Program-made: the position numbers and the translations under genes
Notes under the pieces: model-generated
The model's database searches: none
Seen by the model: the letters and a program-made list of their open reading frames with translations, nothing else
Told to the model about the DNA's origin: nothing
Part shown: positions 8,621 to 15,000 of the stretch, one piece after another
Position numbering within the stretch: position 1 is the first letter of the stretch
How the letters are laid out: each line of letters begins with the position of its first letter
Source of the DNA: Chromera velia
Lineage: Eukaryota > Sar > Chromeraceae
Reading direction: 5' to 3'
DNA: 15,000 nucleotides
Assembly (NCBI GenBank): GCA_018398765.1
Contig: JAHBMJ010000787.1
Span: 50,144 to 65,143 of the forward strand

Positions 8621-9866
8621 GCTTCCAACAGCAGCCGTCCATGCATGTCTGCCCTTTTTTGTCTATCGTCAATGTCTGTCTGATGTTGCTGGTACATGGC
8701 ATTGTCGCGTTTTTGAGGTGGCGGCAGGAGAAAGTGTGTTGACAATGTCCTCTTGTCTTGATCCATTCGCATTTTTCTTAGCACCTGCATGCATGCTTTG
8801 GCACAAAGAAATAGAGGCAGGTGGTTTGTCACGGCTTCACTGCAGTGACTCCGGCTGTCTCGTGTTCGTTTGGCCGTCGGTCTGTGATTGCGTGTCGTGT
8901 TCAATTCTCGCAGCGGGTCATTCATTTCTTGACGCACGCATTTTGTGTGCCGCGTCGGGTCTGACCTCCCTTTCTCTCTCTTTTCCTCCCAGTTGTTTGC
9001 CCATGCACTTTTCAACACATGCACAGAGTCATTTTAGCGGAAGAAAATAAGGCACAAAAAATGAGAAAGAGAAAAACGTTTGGGAAACGAATGCATGCCG
9101 ATCGTGCAGTCAGTTAGGCAGTCGGTCGGTTGGTCTGTTTGTTGACAGTTTGGTACTTTGGCTTCAATAATATGAGAGTTTGTTTGCTCCCTGCAGCTTT
9201 CTATTACTTTGTTTTTCTCCCTTGCAAAGGCGACATGCCTTTTAGTCTCTATTTGCACTCCCCGCTAGTCATTTTGAAGGGAGAGGGTCTGAGTCGTGAG
9301 AGCGTTAGCCGCGTCGTGAACTGATGATTTGCGAGCTTGCTTCAGTTCTCGGTTTAGAACGACTGTATCTTCATTTTTCTTCTCTGTGTGGCTCGTTCAC
9401 AATCATGTCAGAGAACAGCTTTTCTCTTTTGTTGCCGCAGCAATGCGCGTGTTTGTTTCGATCAGCTTCTGTTTGTATGTCGGCGTTGATGTGACCAAGC
9501 AAGGGACTGGCTTTCGCGAGCGACTCAGGTCCGCCAGAGCACTCGGTTACTGTTCATGCGGGGAAAGGACAGGACGGGGAAGGGGGAAAGCATGCAACCA
9601 CTGTATACATGAACAGAGGCATCTGCATAGGAATCTGCAGCCTGAGGCCGCAGTGAGGCGAACCGTGGTCTAGCGGTGTCAGATTTTGCAAGAACAGTCA
9701 GCATGGAAGTGGAGCATGCTCTTCAGTTCCAATAGACACTTCAATCAAGTTCAATGTTTTCAATGTCTACGATTATGTCGTCCATGCAGTATTTGTTGTC
9801 AAATTGACATTGAAATTGTTGATAGGTTAGCTTGCATGCATGCATGATCACAATATGAGAACGGTA

Positions 9867-10141
9867 AGCCTATACTAGGCTCTCCATACGTAAAAAAATA
9901 CAAAAGTTAATTGCCTAAAATCACTTTTACTTTTTATTTTTTTATTTTTTTGAAGCAAACACTGTAAGTTTGAAGCTCACAGCCCAGCTGACGCATAAAA
10001 ATAGAAAAATAAAAAAAATGATTTAGGTTTTGACCAGATTTTATTTGAATGAATGAATGAAGTTGGCTTTGCTAGAGTGGAGCCGTGCTCCCAGCAGCCA
10101 GTTTATTTTTTTATGTATAAGGAGCGTAGAGCCTATACTAG
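9867..10141. mobile_element. AT-rich foldback / MITE-like inverted-repeat element
   Basis: The left arm 9867-9900 (AGCCTATACTAGGCT... ending AAAAAAATA) is matched in reverse complement by the right arm 10102-10141 (TATTTTTTTATGTAT ... GAGCCTATACTAG), allowing small gaps. A second inner inverted repeat links 9914-9955 (CCTAAAATCA then T-rich) with about 9993-10026 (A-rich then TGATTTAGG). No open frame lies between. Paired terminal inverted repeats with no coding capacity are what a non-autonomous DNA transposon would show. A target-site duplication was not identified, so the ends are approximate. Confidence 0.55.
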
Positions 10142-10802
10142 TTTAATATATTGGTACATACTCTGCAGGTATAGTTAGCAAATAGCAAGGGTTTTATGAG
10201 ATTTTAGGTTAGGATTTTATAAGACTTTATATGGTTGGGATTTGGCGTCGCTAATAACCCTCAATCATCATCATCATCATCATCATCATATGGGATTCTA
10301 GCTAGGGGTCTATCGAATTTTAATAGTATTATTTTATGGGCTTTTCCAAAGTCTTTTCGCTAGGAATCTAGTAGAATCTAGCCTAGAATCTAGCAGAGTA
10401 TACAAAATTACAGAATTATATTGTATTCGAGGCCGAAGCGTTAGACCTGCATGCCAGTTGTCTGACGTCCGCCTTGCATCATACATCCATGCACATTACT
10501 CAACACCATGTATGTATACATGCAACGACACACCACATCACAACACATGCATTCTTGCATTATACTTTTAAACCGTCGCAACTGCCGGTAAAACATCGAA
10601 TCCCGATGCGTTTGGAAGAGGAAAAAAGACCGTTCTGGTCCGTGTGCTCGCGTCGATTACCTTTCAGGAAAAAAAAAAGAAGAAAAGAAGAAAAACTTCG
10701 TTTGAGAAGAACTGAAGAAAACGTGAAGACTTTAATAAGAAGGAAGGGTGGAAGGAACGAACGAAGGAAGGAAAAAAAGAAAGAAAGAAAACATCACTTC
10801 GT
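10142..10802. other. AT-rich and purine-rich non-coding stretch with ATC and AATCTAG repeats
   Basis: No gene recognised. It contains an ATC trinucleotide run (about 10264-10289), three close copies of GAATCTAG (10364-10393), several ATGCAT/GCATGC-like words (10440-10560), and a strongly purine-rich plus strand at about 10660-10795 with AAAG/GAAGG units. The open frame on the plus strand here (10474-10911) is purine-rich low complexity and is not believed. Confidence 0.55.
10264..10289. repeat. ATC trinucleotide microsatellite
   Basis: About eight consecutive ATC units in AT-rich non-coding DNA, just right of the foldback element. Confidence 0.9.
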
Positions 10803-11267
10803 TCACTCAGTCTTCCTCTGGTATCGCATGCCTGTGATGCCTCTTCCTCTAAGCTGCCATCTGTTGCTGCTCTCTGCCTCCCTCTTGCCCCCAGAAAAGG
10901 CTTCTTCGTGAGCAGTGTGACGCCATGATGGCTTCTGTACTGCTTTTTGCATCCTTCTCATCGAATCCTCTAGGGCCGCCGCAACAGCTTTCGAAGCAGA
11001 AAGCACACTCACATTCCATGGCCGGTCTGTCTTGTAAATCATAAAGCGAGCGCGCACTCGCTTCGCAAAGCCGGCCCTGTCGGTCAGGGTACCCTCTCCT
11101 GCAGGCCGGACGTCCCATCCATAACCATGAAACTCCATAATTTCTCCCAGCTTCTCTGCCTGCCCCATGCTGTACTGAAAGACGAGGAGCGCAAAACTAG
11201 AGTTATCACTGGCAGGGTTCACTTGTGATAAGTCCTCACCCAGGTAGTAAGGAATCGGTTTCCAGTC
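10803..11267 (-). CDS. Unrecognised coding-like segment (possible terminal exon or gene relic)
   Basis: Minus-strand open frame of mixed, protein-like composition, unlike the low-complexity frames around it. It starts after a good acceptor, TTCTCCCAG|GACTGG (exon from 11267), and runs to a TGA at 10803-10805, giving about 154 residues: it begins DWKPIPYYLGEDLSQ, continues with FALLVFQYSMGQAEKLGEI and GYGWDVRPAGEG, and ends basic (RGRGITGMRYQRKTE). No family is recognised. Its base composition is more balanced than the AT-rich DNA on either side. It has no upstream exon that can be found: the approximately 80-base tandem repeat lies immediately upstream and its in-frame translation reaches a stop near 11493. 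It may be a last exon with distant partners, a relic, or cargo of a mobile element. Confidence 0.35.
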   Translation of the reverse strand, partial: DWKPIPYYLGEDLSQVNPASDNSSFALLVFQYSMGQAEKLGEIMEFHGYGWDVRPAGEGTLTDRAGFAKRVRARFMIYKTDRPWNVSVLSASKAVAAALEDSMRRMQKAVQKPSWRHTAHEEAFSGGKREAESSNRWQLRGRGITGMRYQRKTE

Positions 11268-11319
11268 CTGGGAGAACGAATGACTTTTTTCGGGCTTTGG
11301 GTGAAACGGAAGGATGTGG

Positions 11320-11575
11320 AAGCGCTTCTGACAGTGTGGGGTGTGGAGGTGCAAAAGGACGCGGGGGCTTCCTTGGGAGGTGTTGTGAGGTCTGAAGGTA
11401 TGGAGACGACCTTGGAGGGTGCGGTAGTGCGGGAGGATACGGGGGCTTCCTTGGGAGGTGCTGCGTCGTCTGAAGGTGTGGAGGCGCCTTTAATTGGAAG
11501 GTGCTATGGTACGGGAGGATGCGGGGGCTTCCTTAGGAGGTGTTGCGTGGTCTGAAGGTGTGGAGGCGCTTATAA
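11320..11575. repeat. Tandem repeat, about 78-82 base unit, three copies
   Basis: GGGGGCTTCCTT starts at 11363, 11441 and 11523, giving periods of 78 and 82 bases. Each copy continues with GGAGGTG(T/C)TG, (G/C)TCTGAAGGT(A/G)TGGAG and, between copies, (T/C)GGGAGGAT. The 82-base spacing breaks any repeated reading frame, so it looks like a minisatellite rather than a coding repeat. A degenerate partial copy (GTGTGGAGGTGCAAAAGGAC) precedes the first full unit. Confidence 0.75.
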
Positions 11576-12060
11576 AGTATAAAACACTACTAGTAGACAA
11601 AACAGTTTTACATATAAGGTGAAATAATATAAAAGTCACGTTGAAGCGCTAGTAAAAGCGCTGTATAAACTAGTGTGAAATAATTTATTTAAGAATCAAT
11701 CACTTACTAAAAAGATTTGATTTTATGTTGTCTTCTTCGTACGTCTTATGCAGGTTTTATCTAGGGTTTAATTCTATACATAGTTTCAAACTAGGTTTCA
11801 GGCTTATTAAACTAGTTAATAGTTATTAAGTTACATATAAACTTCAATAGGTTTCAACAACGCCGCTACAATTAGCCTAGCAACGCCGTTACAATGGTGT
11901 TTTCCACAGTTTTTATCTAACTTGAATTATTAAAATAGTTTTGTTTTCTCTCCGTGTTCTCGTCAAGTTTTTGAACAATTTAGCTTCATGTTAAAGCAGA
12001 CCCAGCCCCGGAGTTGATGTATAAACTCATCAATCCGATTCCATTGACCAATATTGAAAG
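11576..12060. other. AT-rich non-coding stretch
   Basis: No gene seen on either strand. Contains many CTAG words, a pair of AGCGCT words near 11646 and 11658, and a 15-base near-direct repeat CAACGCC(G)(C/T)TACAAT at 11857-11871 and 11881-11895 with a 24-base period. In composition it resembles the AT-rich stretch 9700-10460 on the other side of the 10803-11575 island. Confidence 0.5.
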
Positions 12061-13720
12061 ATCGATCGACCTGTGCTGCAAACGCATGAGAGTTATTTGT
12101 TCAAAATTTTGGGGGGCTCGCCTGAGAGCAAGACTGCGTGTGGACAGGCAGGCAGGCAGGCAGATTCACAGCAGGCAGTCACGCCAAGGGGAATCTTATC
12201 AGAAGGAAGGAAGACAACAATCAGCGAGTGACGTAACAGATGGAAAAGGGGGAGAGGTACCAAAGCAGGTTTCGTGAATTCATTATCTCCCTCATTTTTC
12301 CCGGGGCCTCCCCCTCTCCGCTCTACGCAAGTGTGGACTGCATGTGCATGCGCGCGAAGGGGGAAATGGAATTTCGCTACAGGTCACAGACGGCTCAAAC
12401 CTCCCCCCTGCCCTCCTCCTCCTGAACTCCCCCTTTGCTGTCTCAAGGCAATCAAGTCTCCAAAAAATCGTCAAGCGCGTTTGTCTCTCCAGATGCAGGA
12501 AAGAGAATGACTGTAGCTCTCTCAAAAGGGACGTATTCTTCCTGTTTTCTGTTTCATCTCTACAACAATACAAAGAAGCAAGTTACCTTTCTTTCATTTG
12601 TTCGTTCAACGAGATGCTCCGTCCTTTCCTCCTCACACCGCACGTCGCCTGCGTCCCCCTCCCCAAGGCGACGCGTGTCCCTCCGAGCCTGTGTGCGGAT
12701 AAACAGACCCAGAAGGGTAGTCAGTCACCTTACCCCAAGGGAACACGAAGGCCGGATGGACCAATCAATCAACCTTTCCTTCCTGCAGAAAGGGCTTGAG
12801 GGGTCTCACCGGTCGGTCTACCTGTCTATACAGAGTGAAAAGCGAGGACGGATACAGACAGACAGACAGGCCGAGAGACATACGGTGAGTAGTGAGCGAA
12901 TTTGTGAGAAACAAGACGATTGAAGGAGAAAGAAAGAAAGCAAGAAAACGAAAAAGAATGGATGAATTGACGCAAGGAAGGGGGAAGGAAGGGGGAAAGG
13001 AAGAAAGAAAGAAAGTGCAGAAGAGTGTCTGGCAACGCCGACACAAAGCGAAAAGGGCGAAGAGACAGAGAGAGAGGAAGAGATCGCAAACAAACAACCC
13101 GACGAGTGCCTTCCGTGTCTCGGCCCCCTGCTTCTTTCCATCTTGCTAAGTTTGAACGGGCGAATGAATGAAAGAAAGAAAAGGAAGGAACAAAGGAACA
13201 AACAAACAGACAAAGAAAGAAAGGAAAGGGAAGAAAAGAGAGGGAAAAAGAAAGAACAAAGAAAGGCAGAAAAGAAGAAATAAAACTGGGAAAGGAACCC
13301 CACATGTCCAGATGTACCGTCTCCACGTGTCCGACGAAGATGTGCGCCAAATTGGAAAGGGGGCGGGGGGGGCAGAAATTTCTTTTTGAAGGTCAACACA
13401 AGCTGAATATACTTGCTTAATTGTTCCCTGTACAAAGGTCTAGGTCGATATGCATTCTCGTCTCAAAGGGAGCCCTTCCCTGCCATCTTTAGTTGAGTTC
13501 ACGCAACGACGACCAACAAGGAGGAAAAAGAAAGACACATCAATGGAGGATGACTCAAATTGTTGTGTCTGCACTGATCGGCACGGAGGGGAAAAAAAGA
13601 TCACCGCACGGCAGAGGCAGAAAGAGAGAACGAGGGGGAACATCTTAATATGCAGCATGTGTTACTGCTTGTTGAGGAGCAGGGAACACAACATAGACGG
13701 ACAAGGCGGAGGGGCCTATT
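12061..13720. other. Microsatellite-rich non-coding region downstream of the RD-rich gene
   Basis: No supported gene. It holds GGCA repeats (about 12144-12162), GACA repeats (about 12857-12869) and a long strongly purine-rich plus strand (about 12900-13300) built from GAAA, GAAG and GGAAA units. The several open frames here on both strands are low-complexity (K/R/E on plus, F/S/L on minus). The part nearest 13721 should be the 3' untranslated region of the minus-strand gene to the right. No copy of the hairpin motif is present. Confidence 0.55.
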
Positions 13721-14661
13721 CTATTCTCTTCCCGGTGCAGGTCTCAGAACCACCCCCGCACTGTTTACACTTTTGGGGTCTCTATCTCCATTTCCCTGCA
13801 CAGACATATCCCCTCCCTCTCCTTCTCGTTCACTCCGGCCATTGGGTGCAACACCAGAAGAGACGCCTGCAGTAGCAGCTGCAGAAGAGGAAGCCGAAAC
13901 AGATTGTGATTCAGAAGAAGAAACGGCAGTGTCTGCTCGATCTCGAAATCCTCCCCCTTCTCCCCTCGGCTCAGGAGGGGGGTAACGTCGAGGATAATCA
14001 GGTGGAGCTCGGTCTCTGTCCCCATCTCTTTCCCTATCCCTATCCCTCCAATCTCTGTCTCTCTCTCTATACCCCCTCTCTGGAGGACCTCTCCGATTCC
14101 TATCCCTGTCCCTGTCTCTTCCTCCGCTTTCTCGGAAATCAAATCCTCCTCTATAATCTCTGCCGTCTCTGTCTCTGTCCCCCCGCGAGTTTCTGTTGTT
14201 GTAGTATCCTCTTCCATCCCCTCGGTGGTCCCTGTCACGGCTCCAACCTCTCCCGTCTCTGTCTCTGTCTCGAAATCGCTCTCTATCTCGACTCCTTTCC
14301 CTCTCCCTGTCCCAGTCTCTTCCTCCTCTATCGCCTCTTTCTCGGCTTCCTCTACCTCCTCTGGTGTCTCTGTCGCGTTCGCGCTCTCTTTCCCTCTCTC
14401 TCTCCCTTTCCCTCTCACGATCGACGGACTGCTTTGCTGCACGCAGGAGAAAAACAGAGGGGAAGGGAGAAAGAAGGGAAACACGTGGCCAGCCAGTTCT
14501 TAGGATTGGAGAGAAAAACAGAACTTGTGAAGGGGTGGTGACCCACTCACCCAGTCAATCTTTCTGGGAACGTGTATTCCCATGAGATAACAGCCACAAA
14601 GCGAGGCTTCTGAGGGACAGACAAGATGGAAAAGGCACGAAAACAGGATCACGAGTGGCAA

Positions 14662-14739
<78 letters not shown>

Positions 14740-15000
14740 ACGCACAAAAAAGAGTCGGCACAAACAGGAATAGCAAGACACAAAAAAAAAGAGGAGGAAA
14801 AAACGACAAATTCACTTGACAGAGAGACACAGAAACGACTCGAACCTATTTGCTCAAAGACTGGCTGACTGACTTTTCAGGACAACCGCAGGCCGCTCAG
14901 GCGTCTCCTCGTCGTCTCTGCCTCTCTTTGCCGCATCTCTACCTCTTCTTCCATCTCTCTCAGGACTCTCTGAACTGTCTGACGATATGTCTTGTGCCAC
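13721..15000 (-). CDS. RD/RE- and RGG-rich, probably RNA-associated protein, 3' part (5' end outside the window)
   Basis: Minus strand; the last exon is 14436-13721 (after acceptor CTCCTGCGTGCAG, ending in TAG), 237 residues. It starts KQSVDRERE, continues as an almost pure RE/RD stretch, then mixed RG, RGG, DRDRD and YYNNRNSRG segments with Trp, Tyr and Phe spaced among them, a Pro-rich DYPRRYPPPEP, a Ser/Ala-rich segment (VSSSESQSVSASSS), and a C-terminus ending LRPAPGRE. The likely preceding exon is in frame from the window edge to 14874 (VAQDISSDSSESPERDG..., a phosphorylatable acidic/Ser stretch), with donor AAAA|GTCAGT giving the phase 1 needed. RS/RD/RGG low-complexity tails are typical of splicing factors and RNA helicase or RNA-binding proteins, acting in the nucleus; no folded domain is visible here, so the exact family is open. 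The exact upstream donor is less certain than the last exon. The exon has no early ATG. Confidence 0.75.
14551..14609 (-). other. Possible 59-base cassette exon
   Basis: On the minus strand CTTGTCTGTCCCTCAG ends at 14610 and CTGG|GTGAGT starts the next intron at 14550: both are strong splice signals around a 59-base segment. In the phase set by the upstream exon it reads ASLCGCYLMGIHVPRKIDW, but because 59 is not a multiple of three its inclusion shifts the last exon out of the RD frame. This could be an alternative or poison-type exon, or a chance pair of splice-like sites. Confidence 0.3.
14665..14734. repeat. (AG)35 microsatellite
   Basis: Uninterrupted AG dinucleotide run of about 70 bases in the intron of the RD-rich gene; on the transcript it is a (CU)n pyrimidine tract upstream of the possible cassette exon and the last exon. 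Confidence 0.95.

Larger units (their letters stand above)
7808..9866. other. Non-coding region downstream of the ATPase
   Basis: About 2 kb with no convincing gene on either strand; the longest open frame (8544-9050, plus) is Cys/Ser/Leu-rich, without domain character, and overlaps a hairpin copy. The first part should be the ATPase 3' untranslated region. It contains two hairpin motif copies, a perfect CCGATCGATCGG palindrome at 8195-8206 and TGCATGCA palindromes at 8786-8793 and 9833-9844. Composition shifts to AT-rich from about 9700. Confidence 0.6.
14437..14873 (-). other. Intron of the RD-rich gene, with a long AG/CT microsatellite
   Basis: 437 bases between the two coding exons, donor GTCAGT at 14873-14868 and acceptor TGCGTGCAG ending at 14437. 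About 35 AG dinucleotides (CT on the transcript) occupy 14665-14734. A further possible internal exon at 14551-14609 is listed separately. Confidence 0.6.

Noticed and set aside
8544-9050. 168-codon plus-strand open frame downstream of the ATPase
   Set aside because: Cys/Ser/Leu-rich with no domain character, and it starts within hairpin copy D; looks like non-coding DNA.
9655-9740. tRNA-like start (TGGTCTAGCGG) resembling a tRNA box A
   Set aside because: A D-arm can be drawn, but there is no anticodon stem or convincing box B (GGTTCGA); only a GCATG/CATGC hairpin follows. Not a tRNA; a tRNA-derived SINE remnant is possible but unsupported.
12344-12923. Overlapping plus-strand open frames of 151 and 162 codons
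   Set aside because: Both have biased Ser/Arg/Leu composition and no motif, they overlap in different frames, and there are no supporting splice signals.
12818-13435. Phe/Ser/Leu-rich minus-strand frames of 174 and 205 codons
   Set aside because: They are the pyrimidine-rich complement of a purine microsatellite tract and would not be real membrane proteins.
14891-14903. GGCCGCTCAGGCG, one mismatch from the hairpin core
   Set aside because: It lies in the coding exon of the RD-rich gene, the mismatch breaks the GCCG/CGGC stem and there is no T run or enclosing arms.

Overview
This window is nuclear DNA of a eukaryote, most likely an alga or other protist. The genes are split by short introns of about 95 to 440 bases with GT...AG ends, intergenic stretches are long and full of microsatellites, and the codons are G/C-balanced. 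The gene families (an ENA/ATP4-like P-type sodium pump and an SLC4/BOR-type transporter) and the recurring TGCATGCA palindrome would suit a chromerid-like alveolate such as Chromera. That identification is a guess from general character, not proven by the sequence.

Layout: bases 1-734 are non-coding and hold two copies of a GC-rich hairpin motif. Bases 735-3157 (minus strand) encode a complete three-exon SLC4-family anion/bicarbonate or borate transporter (predicted 648 aa). Bases 3158-3805 form a 648-base shared upstream region. Bases 3806-7807 (plus strand) encode a complete five-exon P-type ATPase of the type IID Na+/K+-exporting group (predicted 1006 aa). Bases 7808-9866 are non-coding and hold two more copies of the hairpin motif, in opposite orientation, so each gene of the divergent pair has two copies downstream on its own sense strand. 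Bases 9867-10141 are an AT-rich inverted-repeat (foldback/MITE-like) element. Bases 10142-12060 are a mosaic of AT-rich repeat-like DNA around a short unrecognised coding-like segment (10803-11267, minus) and an approximately 80-base tandem repeat. Bases 12061-13720 are microsatellite-rich and non-coding. From 13721 to the right edge (minus strand) lies the 3' part of a gene for an Arg-Asp/Arg-Glu/Gly-rich, probably RNA-associated protein; its long last exon has no useful ATG and is easily missed.

How the genes may work together: the SLC4 transporter and the sodium pump are head-to-head and could share one control region. A pump that expels Na+ would set the gradient and membrane potential that support bicarbonate, chloride or borate transport, so joint expression in ion, pH or inorganic-carbon homeostasis is reasonable. 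It is an inference. The most novel-looking signal is the four-copy hairpin motif placed symmetrically outside this pair, each copy enclosed by inverted arms of different sequence.
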